NCBI GenBank assembly: GCA_903824155.1
Contig: CAIJVL010000043.1
Coordinates: 1-7,603 of the forward strand
Length of the DNA: 7,603 bases
Source of the DNA: Candidatus Adlerbacteria bacterium
Lineage (GTDB): Bacteria; Patescibacteriota; Minisyncoccia; Phycocordibacterales; SBAW01
Direction of reading: 5' to 3'
Shown: piece by piece, positions 1 to 5,006 of the stretch
Layout of the letters: each line of letters opens with the position of its first letter
How positions within the stretch are numbered: position 1 is the stretch's first letter
Notes under the pieces: generated by a model
The model's database searches: none
Told to the model about the DNA's origin: nothing
Seen by the model: the letters and a program-made list of their open reading frames with translations, nothing else
Position numbers and translations under genes: made by a program

Positions 1-665
1 CGGCCAACATATATACACTCACAGCCGCCAACGGGCTCTTTTTCTTGTGCTAAATAATCCAGCGCCGTTTCCATCTGTGCCTCGACCATATTTAACCGCT
101 CGAGCACTTTGTCGGTTACGTCTTCAATAGTAAACAGCTGACGCAAGTTCAGCTCGCCTTGCAGTACATATGTATTGTTTAGGTGCATTACAAAGCACTT
201 GCCCATTGGCATATTAGCGCGGCGCAGGATCGACGCCTGAAATGCCAAGTCGTCGAGATGGTTTTTGTCCTTACCGCCCTCGCGCACAGCACTGGTACCT
301 TTTACCTCGTACAAATTCCACTTTTTGCTTTCAGCATCGTACTCTAAAACGTCGTTGCGGGCCAAAAATCCGTCGTTAATAAAAGTCGCCTGGAATATAA
401 CGCTGCCGGCACCCTCTCCTTTAGTGGCCTGTTTAATAAGCTCCTCGGTCTCGATCACCCCCAAAGAGCCATAGGCCTTAACCTCGACTCCGGTTGGAAA
501 TAACTTGCGGGCATACCGCTCGACCTCGTTACCCTCCTCGAGCAAATGCTGCTCATACTCGGACATAGTAAACTTTTCTAATAATTCAGGCTTATGTAGC
601 TTGAGCCATAAATTCTTAGGGCAAAAAAGAAAATCCAAAAAGGTGGTTTTAGAAATCGGGGGCAT
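1..665 (-). CDS. DUF2779 family protein, Cas4/RecB-like nuclease (3' end outside window)
   Basis: The gene runs off the left edge; 221 codons are visible. It reads MPPISKTTFLDFLFCPKNLW at the N-terminus, then EGNEVERYARKLFPTGV (about 44-60), typical of DUF2779. A PD-(D/E)XK-like core follows: D105 in NDVLEYD, then E120 and K122 in LYEVKG, then the family motif HLDDLAFQASIL (136-147). C15 in the N-terminal 'CPK' and C215/C217 in 'GGCECIY' match the split cysteine set that holds a 4Fe-4S cluster in Cas4-like nucleases; the remaining cysteines would lie outside the window. Family knowledge suggests a DNA nuclease related to Cas4/RecB, but the exact role is unknown. The ATG at 663-665 is preferred over Met34 because homology, including C15, begins there and a promoter lies 20-50 bp upstream. 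Its 5' end recurs in truncated form at 1779-1874 and 1237-1284. Confidence 0.85.
   Translation of the reverse strand, partial: MPPISKTTFLDFLFCPKNLWLKLHKPELLEKFTMSEYEQHLLEEGNEVERYARKLFPTGVEVKAYGSLGVIETEELIKQATKGEGAGSVIFQATFINDGFLARNDVLEYDAESKKWNLYEVKGTSAVREGGKDKNHLDDLAFQASILRRANMPMGKCFVMHLNNTYVLQGELNLRQLFTIEDVTDKVLERLNMVEAQMETALDYLAQEKEPVGGCECIYVG
586..665 (-). repeat. DUF2779 5'-end repeat, copy 1 (intact gene)
   Basis: These 80 bp align without gaps to 1795-1874. By eye there are four mismatches, all at synonymous third codon positions. The first 27-28 bp of coding sequence also match 1258-1284. This copy belongs to the intact gene. Confidence 0.92.
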
Positions 666-685
666 AGATAGAGTGAGCACTGGCA

Positions 686-714
686 AATATCCCTCATCCG
701 CCGCCGGAAAGCAA
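686..714 (-). promoter_or_regulatory. Putative DUF2779 promoter
   Basis: Read on the minus strand, a -35-like TTGCTT (709-714) and a -10-like GATATT (686-691) are separated by 17 bp, with the ATG about 20 nt beyond the -10. The same two hexamers with the same 17-bp spacing, but a different spacer sequence, lie upstream of repeat copy 3 (1315-1343). That conservation is the main support, since neither hexamer is a strong consensus match. A further TATACT at 773-778 (minus) could be an additional start site. Confidence 0.5.
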
Positions 715-762
715 GTGTTAAGTACTTGTCCTTACCTGAATCCAAATCCATAAGAGTATCCC

Positions 763-790
763 TTGACAGTGGAGTATAATGCGGTAAAGT
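763..790 (+). promoter_or_regulatory. Putative promoter of the basic-protein gene
   Basis: A perfect -35 TTGACA (763-768) is followed after 16 bp by TAAAGT (785-790), a 4/6 match to the -10 consensus. A perfect TATAAT at 775-780 is too close to that -35 to pair with it. The ribosome-binding site 'AGTAGGA' then lies just before the ATG at 830. Confidence 0.5.
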
Positions 791-829
791 ATCATCGGTA
801 AAACCCTGTAACAAGTAGAGAGTAGGACC

Positions 830-1177
830 ATGAAAGCAAGTACGTTTTGGAATGCCCTGCGCAGTGCAGGCTTGGACGAAAAGACTTCGACCCTTCTGGT
901 CGAAAACAAGCTGCTGATGGTGCGAGTGGTCGACTTTGCGAAGAGCGAATGCCAAAAGTTTAAAAAGGTATTTGCCGGCCCCGGCACAGCAATGCTCCGG
1001 CAAAAGGCTTACACTCCGCGCAAAAAACGAAAGGTCGCGGCAATAGCGGCACCAGCCAAGAAAAAACGCCGTACGTCGGTTAAGAAAAAGGCGGGTAAGG
1101 TCAAAAACAACCGGAGCCTCGCCGCCTCGGCTCGATGGGCGAAGATCAGAGCCGCAAAGAAAAAACCCGCCAAATAA
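830..1177 (+). CDS. Small lysine-rich basic protein, probably nucleic-acid-binding
   Basis: This 115-aa protein is the only convincing plus-strand gene. Residues 1-60 look like a compact helical domain (MKASTFWNALRSAGLDEK... to about A60). Residues 62-115 are very rich in Lys, Arg and Ala, with runs such as PRKKRK (63-68), KKKRR (77-81), VKKKAGK (84-90) and a final AAKKKPAK. The tail resembles histone-H1-like or HU-tail sequences and predicts DNA or RNA binding. That is composition-based inference; I do not recognise a named family for the N-terminal domain. A ribosome-binding site (AGTAGGA, just before the ATG), an upstream promoter and a strong hairpin terminator at 1199 make it a monocistronic unit. 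The long minus-strand reading frame across it is treated as a shadow. It lies between DUF2779 5'-end copies 1 and 3, so it may belong to an inserted module. Confidence 0.75.
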   Translation: MKASTFWNALRSAGLDEKTSTLLVENKLLMVRVVDFAKSECQKFKKVFAGPGTAMLRQKAYTPRKKRKVAAIAAPAKKKRRTSVKKKAGKVKNNRSLAASARWAKIRAAKKKPAK

Positions 1178-1188
1178 CTGCAGCGCGC

Positions 1189-1229
1189 AAAATAAAAAAC
1201 CTCCCCGCGTTGGGGAGGTCTTCTTTTTA
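1189..1229. terminator. Bidirectional intrinsic terminator
   Basis: A perfect 8-bp stem, ACCTCCCC (1199-1206) and GGGGAGGT (1212-1219), closes a 5-nt loop. It is followed by the T-rich CTTCTTTTTA on the plus strand. On the other side 'AAAATAAAAA' gives a T-rich tract on the minus strand. It should end the basic-protein transcript and also any leftward transcript from the regulator or copy-3 side, insulating DUF2779. Confidence 0.85.
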
Positions 1230-1236
1230 TTCTTCA

Positions 1237-1284
1237 TTATCTTGCAAACAGTGCCGGAAAGGTGGTTTTAGAGATTGGAGGCAT
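1237..1284 (-). pseudogene. DUF2779 5'-end repeat, copy 3 (15-codon remnant)
   Basis: The minus strand reads ATG, then MPPISKTTF exactly as in the DUF2779 gene. It then diverges to PALFAR and a TAA. The conserved nucleotides are about 1258-1284; the differences from copies 1 and 2 within these codons are synonymous. Unlike copy 2, this remnant keeps an upstream promoter-like pair (1315-1343). It ends just before the bidirectional terminator. It is a gene fragment, possibly still transcribed as a short leader RNA. Confidence 0.75.
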
Positions 1285-1314
1285 GGTTGTGTAAGTGTGA
1301 GTGTTAGCCAATCA

Positions 1315-1343
1315 AATATCCCGCGTTAACCCAAGTAAAGCAA
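1315..1343 (-). promoter_or_regulatory. Promoter-like pair upstream of DUF2779 copy 3
   Basis: TTGCTT (1338-1343) and GATATT (1315-1320) on the minus strand are spaced 17 bp apart, exactly as upstream of the intact DUF2779 gene. The surrounding octamer CTTGCTTT and decamer GGGATATTTG are shared, while the bases between them are not. This points to a duplicated promoter. Confidence 0.45.
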
Positions 1344-1371
1344 GCTGGCAGCGTGACCAGCAGCACCGGTT

Positions 1372-1403
1372 GCTATTGCAGTGTTTTACAAAACACTAGT
1401 ATA
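1372..1403 (-). promoter_or_regulatory. Palindromic operator 2, overlapping the regulator's stop codon
   Basis: The 18-bp AGTGTTTTACAAAACACT (1380-1397) has perfect 8-bp arms. With its flanks, including a -10-like TATACT on the minus strand (1398-1403), it repeats operator 1 at 1668-1699 with very few differences. It encodes the regulator's last residues (VFCKTLQ) and lies next to its TAG. I infer it is a binding site of the adjacent winged-helix protein. No good -35 is visible, so promoter activity here is uncertain. Confidence 0.65.
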
Positions 1404-1651
1404 GACTCGGCGCGGGGTGTGAGTTTGTGGCGCACTGCGGGGCCCTCGTTGCGCTTTAGTAATAAGCCGGCAACGGCCATTTTGCGCACATGGTCTGAGG
1501 CATTTTCATACCCCATCTGTAACCTCTCCGCTATGTCTAATACCGATAGCTCGCTCTGGCGGCTGAGCAGATCAAGTATCTGCAGGCGCCTATGGCTGGC
1601 AAACCCTTTAATAACCCTCTCGAGCTTGCGGGCATCTGTTTGCAAATTCAT
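1373..1651 (-). CDS. ArsR-like winged-helix transcriptional regulator
   Basis: This 92-aa protein begins MNLQTDARKLERVIKGFASH. The next segment, RRLQILDLLSRQSELSVLDI, plus AERLQMGYENASDHVRKMAV, forms a helix-turn-helix. The wing-like segment GLLLKRNEGPAVRHKLTPR and a short C-terminal helix follow. The fold is that of small ArsR-type regulators. The metal-binding ELCVCD motif is absent (ELSVLD instead), so metal sensing is unlikely. An upstream in-frame ATG at 1720 is rejected because that extension would translate through operator 1 (1676-1693). Met at 1651 starts 24 bp after the palindrome. An 18-bp palindrome at each end of the gene, the upstream one directly after a -10-like TATGCT, suggests autorepression. 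A second target could be whatever is transcribed leftwards from operator 2. Confidence 0.8.
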   Translation of the reverse strand: MNLQTDARKLERVIKGFASHRRLQILDLLSRQSELSVLDIAERLQMGYENASDHVRKMAVAGLLLKRNEGPAVRHKLTPRAESILVFCKTLQ

Positions 1652-1667
1652 GCGCCCCAGCCTACCG

Positions 1668-1699
1668 CTTATTGCAGTGTTTTGCAAAACACTAGCATA
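1668..1699 (-). promoter_or_regulatory. Palindromic operator 1 with -10 box of the regulator gene
   Basis: AGTGTTTTGCAAAACACT (1676-1693) is a perfect 18-bp palindrome. On the minus strand it directly follows a -10-like TATGCT (1694-1699), so the expected transcription start falls inside it. This is the usual place for a repressor to block initiation. The regulator's ATG is 24 bp downstream. The region from about 1671 repeats at 1375-1403. Confidence 0.75.
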
Positions 1700-1778
1700 A
1701 GAAAAAGAAGTGAAAGGCAAAAAGAAAGACTGCGGTAAAGGAGCGGGTATGGGGAGCTAGTTATATGTATTGCGCAGC

Positions 1779-1874
1779 TTATTGCGCTAAAAGCTCAGGC
1801 TTATGCAGCTTGAGCCATAAATTCTTAGGGCAAAAAAGAAAATCCAAAAAGGTGGTTTTAGAGATGGGAGGCAT
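1779..1874 (-). pseudogene. Truncated DUF2779 gene fragment, copy 2
   Basis: This open frame of 31 codons encodes MPPISKTTFLDFLFCPKNLW then LKLHKPELLAQ and a TAA. It equals the first 29 residues of the DUF2779 protein; every nucleotide difference in the aligned codons is synonymous. Homology stops abruptly after PELL. Its ATG lies 4 nt after the stop codon of the 670-aa gene, and it lacks the promoter pair carried by copies 1 and 3. It is therefore placed like a downstream operon gene. It is a broken gene start; whether the peptide is made is unknown. Confidence 0.85.
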
Positions 1875-1878
1875 CAAG

Positions 1879-3891
1879 CTATTCTAGGTCCTCAAGTACT
1901 TCCTGTACAATTCCAAGCACACTATCTCCTTCTTCAGGGATAATCGGTTGATGTATTTTATTAGTACTTTTGGGCAATAAAATACGATGACCGTCCTTTT
2001 TGTCGTACATTTTTATTGTCACATTCTCGCCAAGCAAAGCCACAACCCTGTCTCCTGTATCAGCTTTTAATTGTTGGCGACATAGAACGAGATCTCCATC
2101 ATTAACACCTGCGAGATTCATAGAGTCACCATCTACTCGTAAAATAAAATAGGTAAAGCCCGGCTTGAGTTTTGATTTTTCAACCATAATATATTCCTCT
2201 ACATTTTGTTCTCCTAACAAAGGAGAACCTGCTGGCGCAGATCCTACTAGAGGAATACTTATCATTTCTCTCGTTATGGGAGATTTAACAATACCTGAAT
2301 ATGATTTTTTCGGCTCATTTTTAAGTCCAGACAACATATGAGAAAAATGCTTACGCAGCTTCTCATCAACAACATATATATATGTACCCTTTATACCCCG
2401 AGTAAGTAAGGTCTTATAAATATTTATTACATATCTCTGTAATTCTGCTGGATCAGATATTGATCGCTTTCCGTTTATATCCTTATACTTCTTTTCATCC
2501 ACAACCAACGCATTTGCACTTTCGTCATACGAGAGTTCAGGGCCAATAATAATTCCTGCATAATTTAGGTCATATCCTTGGACCGTATGAATACAGCCAA
2601 CCTCGTTTATAGAGTTGGGAGAATTTACCCAATCAATATTGGTACTGTTCCAAATTAACTTTAGTCCATCAATTTCAATATCATGTCCTTCACCACCATT
2701 TTTGGTATTCCAAGACCAAGCATAGCCCGCAACAACTCGAGCTAGTCCATATTTTGTATTCTTTTCTTTGATATCCGCAACCATTTTACGTATATCATCA
2801 TACATTTCTAACTCGTAGTTAGAGAATTTTTGATCACTTACACTATTACCTGCAAGTAGTTCGTCCACAAACTGTAGGTAATTATCGCCTGCGGCAATGC
2901 GCATCTGACTCGACAATTCAAAATGATCTGCATTTAATTTCTCAAAATCTTCTGCACGGACGTCGCCCGGCACTATATTTTGTTTTTTATCATAAAAGAA
3001 AATCTGCTGTTTAGAGCTAGCCATAATCCAGTCTAGTTGTGTGCCGTCCTTAGGAAGCCCAAGTTTTATATTGGTTTGGTCATACGAGCCAAAATTGGCT
3101 AGGTTCACTCTGCGACGTAACCGATGAGCTTCATCCACAATAAGCAAATCGTATTTTTGCTTCATCACATCACTGGGTCCAATTACCATTTCAGCACCCA
3201 AGCCGGGTACTCTTTTTAAAACTCTTTGCAACGTACTGCGAAGCCCGCTCATTGGAACTACCAAGGCAGCCTTCAAATGCTTCGTTTCTTCTCGCTCTTT
3301 TAGATGTTTTAAAAGGTACAGTGCAAGAATAGATTTACCTGTACCCGGGTCGCCATGAACGATATGAGTCGCTATCTTACCGGCTATCAACCTTTCTTCC
3401 AATTCATTTGCAACCGTCAATTGATCTTCGGTTAGTGCCTTGTATGGAGAATATTTAAAAAATTCACTATTCCTAATTACATCTAATTCCTGCTTAACTA
3501 AGCTCTTTTCTTTAAGCTTTGCCCAAATTACCTCGAGCTTTGCTAAATATCTTTCTTTATCGTAGTAGTTGTGATTAATTAATCCACCATTACCATTTTG
3601 TAATTTGTATGAATCCTCAGCCGAAATATGTTGAATTAAAAGTGACTCAAAGTCGAAAGCCGACGACAAATTAAACTCCTCGTCAGTTATTACATGAATC
3701 CTTTTTAAACGAGCACGGTCTGGATTTTCATAATGCTGTTTGCTTCGGCTATATACGTTTGTCGTCTGACCTATGTACATCTCCTTGCCGTTTTCCTGGA
3801 TATAGACGACTGGCCAGTTTAAGCCATATTGAAAGTCCTTAAGTAGTTCAAACTTATCACGCTCGAAAGGAAAAGTCTGAATCTGGGTCAT
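1879..3891 (-). CDS. GIY-YIG nuclease - DUF2075 helicase - LexA-type S24 peptidase fusion
   Basis: This 670-aa protein has three parts. Residues 26-110 form a GIY-YIG nuclease-like domain: VVYI (28-31), YIGQT (39-43), R49, E82 and N99 around LQNGNGG. Residues about 150-525 are a DUF2075/Schlafen-group-3-like DNA/RNA helicase with Walker A GDPGTGKS (180-187), Walker B/DEAH IVDEAH (251-256), HTVQGYDLNYAG (435-446) and LLTRGIKGTYIY (495-506). Residues about 545-668 are a LexA/UmuD-type S24 peptidase: Ala554-Gly555 cleavage site in SAPAGSP, Ser590 in GDSM, Lys627 in TIKMY. The Ser-Lys spacing of 37 equals that of E. coli LexA (S119/K156). No helix-turn-helix is seen, so it is not a repressor. I infer a nuclease/helicase effector controlled by self-cleavage. 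The start follows the MazG-like gene by 4 nt, implying an operon. Confidence 0.88.
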   Translation of the reverse strand: MTQIQTFPFERDKFELLKDFQYGLNWPVVYIQENGKEMYIGQTTNVYSRSKQHYENPDRARLKRIHVITDEEFNLSSAFDFESLLIQHISAEDSYKLQNGNGGLINHNYYDKERYLAKLEVIWAKLKEKSLVKQELDVIRNSEFFKYSPYKALTEDQLTVANELEERLIAGKIATHIVHGDPGTGKSILALYLLKHLKEREETKHLKAALVVPMSGLRSTLQRVLKRVPGLGAEMVIGPSDVMKQKYDLLIVDEAHRLRRRVNLANFGSYDQTNIKLGLPKDGTQLDWIMASSKQQIFFYDKKQNIVPGDVRAEDFEKLNADHFELSSQMRIAAGDNYLQFVDELLAGNSVSDQKFSNYELEMYDDIRKMVADIKEKNTKYGLARVVAGYAWSWNTKNGGEGHDIEIDGLKLIWNSTNIDWVNSPNSINEVGCIHTVQGYDLNYAGIIIGPELSYDESANALVVDEKKYKDINGKRSISDPAELQRYVINIYKTLLTRGIKGTYIYVVDEKLRKHFSHMLSGLKNEPKKSYSGIVKSPITREMISIPLVGSAPAGSPLLGEQNVEEYIMVEKSKLKPGFTYFILRVDGDSMNLAGVNDGDLVLCRQQLKADTGDRVVALLGENVTIKMYDKKDGHRILLPKSTNKIHQPIIPEEGDSVLGIVQEVLEDLE

Positions 3892-3895
3892 AACT

Positions 3896-4243
3896 TTACA
3901 ACTCTGTGTACTTCTTATGGTTACCCTTTGCCTTATCTACAGGATATTTCTCGTTATTCTTTTTTAGCTTTTCAAGAAATGCTTGTGAGAGATCAATATC
4001 TAAATCGTTACCCATAAGAAAAACCCAGTAGAGCACATCTGCCAACTCCTCCCCTATTTCGATTTTATGAGACTTAACATAAGCCTCCATTTCTTCCTTA
4101 TTTTTCCACTGAAAATGCTCTAAAACCTCCGCTGCTTCTAAAGTAAGAGAAATAGCCGAATCCTTAGGATTGTGAAATTGTTTCCAGTCTCTTGCATCTC
4201 GAAACTCCTGTACGAGTTTTATCAAATCCTTTATATCGGCCAT
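3896..4243 (-). CDS. MazG-like nucleotide pyrophosphohydrolase
   Basis: This 115-aa all-helical protein carries the MazG-superfamily metal motif: E36 and E39 in LEAAEVLEHFQW, then E66 and D69 in EELADVLYW. W20, the PKD at 26-28 and the C-terminal KYPVDKAKGNHKKYTEL match the short single-domain (RS21-C6/iMazG-like) type. Family members hydrolyse nucleoside triphosphates, often non-canonical dNTPs, to the monophosphate and pyrophosphate in the cytosol. The gene lies 33 bp after the DUF2726 gene and 4 bp before the 670-aa gene, so co-transcription is likely. In this setting it could clear damaged or phage-modified nucleotides, or deplete dNTPs; that is inference. A 17-nt hairpin lies just upstream of the start. 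Confidence 0.9.
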   Translation of the reverse strand: MADIKDLIKLVQEFRDARDWKQFHNPKDSAISLTLEAAEVLEHFQWKNKEEMEAYVKSHKIEIGEELADVLYWVFLMGNDLDIDLSQAFLEKLKKNNEKYPVDKAKGNHKKYTEL

Positions 4244-4252
4244 GTAGCTTTA

Positions 4253-4269
4253 CCCTATCAAATATAGGG
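4253..4269 (-). promoter_or_regulatory. Small hairpin in the leader of the MazG-like gene
   Basis: CCCTAT and ATAGGG pair perfectly around a 5-nt loop, 9 nt before the MazG-like ATG. The right arm supplies AGGG, the best ribosome-binding candidate, so the hairpin could mask it. The sequence TATTT(G)ATAGGGT is similar to TATTTATAGGGT upstream of the DUF2726 start (around 4818-4830). It is too short and lacks a T tract for a terminator. Confidence 0.4.
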
Positions 4270-4276
4270 AATTTAG

Positions 4277-4804
4277 CTATTGGAGACTTAGTACTCTATT
4301 AACCTCCCCTTTTACAAATTCTTTGTCCATTTTTTCAGTCTTGATGTGGAGAATTGGCAAACCTGTCACCGTCATAATTCCATCGACAAATCCATCCCTC
4401 TCTATTCTTTTAGGTAATTGATGACTACTGCCATCTAACTCTATGACCAGTTGAGGCACTACTTGCACCTTGTCACACAAAACAAAATCTGCTGATTTTT
4501 TATTAATCCTACTCAAATACCCAAATCTTTCCCGATAAGGGAGTTCTTTTTTTACTCGCACAATATGACTATATGCTACCTGTGGAAAAATATAAAATTT
4601 ATCGCCAAACAACTCGAGCAAGATATTGAACAACTCTAATTCGGTCTTGGTATCAAACAAATAAGGCCTTTTTTCATAGACAGATAAATCCGGTTCTTCT
4701 TTCCCTCCAAAAAATAGAACTGCAAGTGCTGTAACGAGGATAAAGGCAAGTAGTATTACTACCGGCCAAAAGAATATATGGAATAACTGCGAAATATCTA
4801 ACAT
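4277..4804 (-). CDS. Membrane-anchored DUF2726 protein, restriction-endonuclease-like fold
   Basis: This 175-aa protein starts with one hydrophobic helix (about 8-32, PVVILLAFILVTALAVLFF). A soluble DUF2726 domain follows: YEKRPYLFDTKTELELFNIL, with E55 as the likely first acidic residue, then FPQVAYSHI, INKKSADFVLCD (D106), VIELDGSSHQ (E122, D124, H128), RIERD and a final strand ILHIKT. The D...ExD arrangement matches PD-(D/E)XK/Vsr-like nucleases, to which DUF2726 is related. The substrate is unknown. Membrane attachment suggests action on DNA at the cell envelope, but this is inference. It is the first gene of the AT-rich block, 38 bp after the 48-aa gene, and likely heads the MazG/fusion operon. 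Confidence 0.82.
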   Translation of the reverse strand: MLDISQLFHIFFWPVVILLAFILVTALAVLFFGGKEEPDLSVYEKRPYLFDTKTELELFNILLELFGDKFYIFPQVAYSHIVRVKKELPYRERFGYLSRINKKSADFVLCDKVQVVPQLVIELDGSSHQLPKRIERDGFVDGIMTVTGLPILHIKTEKMDKEFVKGEVNRVLSLQ

Positions 4805-4842
4805 ATTCTCTATTCTAACCCTATAAATACAGAGGATACTAA

Positions 4843-4989
4843 CTACCTCTTCTTTTTGGCTGCGCGGTGCTTGAAGAACTCTACTTGGCCGAGGCGCACT
4901 TTGGCCTCGGCCAGGGTTTTGTACTCGCCAAAGGAGCGGTCGCCTTTTTCGGACAGGACCACGTACTTATTTTTTATTTTCTTGATCAT
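4843..4989 (-). CDS. 48-aa conserved small protein (MIKKIKNKYVVLSEK type)
   Basis: The protein reads MIKKIKNKYVVLSEKGDRSF, then GEYKTLAEAKVRLGQVEFFK and a basic tail HRAAKKKR. A longer in-frame start at 5148 is rejected because its extra 53 residues overlap the membrane-protein gene in another frame and look non-protein-like. The ATG at 4987-4989 follows the preceding stop (5007) by 17 nt and has an AAGGA-like sequence about 13 nt upstream. The 'KYVVLSE..G..fG.Y.T.aEA..RL.QVE' pattern is, from memory, a common small protein of Patescibacteria with no known function. Two strands and a helix are likely. Its 5' end plus leader is duplicated at 5954-5991. Confidence 0.82.
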   Translation of the reverse strand: MIKKIKNKYVVLSEKGDRSFGEYKTLAEAKVRLGQVEFFKHRAAKKKR

Positions 4990-5005
4990 CGGTAGCTTAA
5001 AGATC
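4966..5005 (-). repeat. 5'-end repeat of the 48-aa gene, copy A (intact gene)
   Basis: On the minus strand this block runs from GATCTTTA through the ATG to codon 8 (MIKKIKNK). It matches 5954-5991. Inside the eight codons there is one difference, synonymous (AAA/AAG). The leader differs by a small indel. This copy belongs to the intact gene. Confidence 0.8.
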
Positions 5006-5006
5006 C

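Larger units (their letters stand above)
1875..4842. other. AT-rich accessory island (three-gene putative defence or stress cassette)
   Basis: Base composition is visibly AT-richer here than in the GC-rich flanks on both sides, and codons shift towards A/T endings. The left boundary coincides with DUF2779 repeat copy 2, and the right boundary with the stop codon of the 48-aa gene. Gene content (membrane nuclease-like, MazG-like, GIY-YIG/helicase/S24) is accessory in nature. No integrase or terminal repeat is visible. Horizontal acquisition is an inference. Confidence 0.6.

Noticed and set aside
578..1237. Long minus-strand frame (219 codons) opposite the basic-protein gene
   Set aside because: Its product is Cys/Phe/Leu-rich and lacks any recognisable domain. 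It overlaps both the DUF2779 start in another frame and the terminator. The plus-strand gene has a promoter, ribosome-binding site and terminator.
1326..1372. Inverted repeats such as GCTGG...CCAGC considered as a terminator or attachment site
   Set aside because: The stem is only 5 bp, there is no T tract, and no second copy exists elsewhere in the window.
1375..1699. The two 28-30 bp repeats around the regulator as a CRISPR array or transposon ends
   Set aside because: There are only two units with a gene between them, in direct orientation. Each is a palindrome next to a -10 box, which fits operators better.
1652..1720. N-terminal extension of the ArsR-like regulator to an ATG at 1720
   Set aside because: The extension would translate through the -10 box and the perfect palindromic operator. 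Family homology begins near MNLQTDARKLERV.
1875..4842. AT-rich block as an integrated element with its own integrase and att sites
   Set aside because: No recombinase gene is present. The left-end repeat (copy 2) has no matching copy at the right end near 4842, so classic att flanking is not supported.
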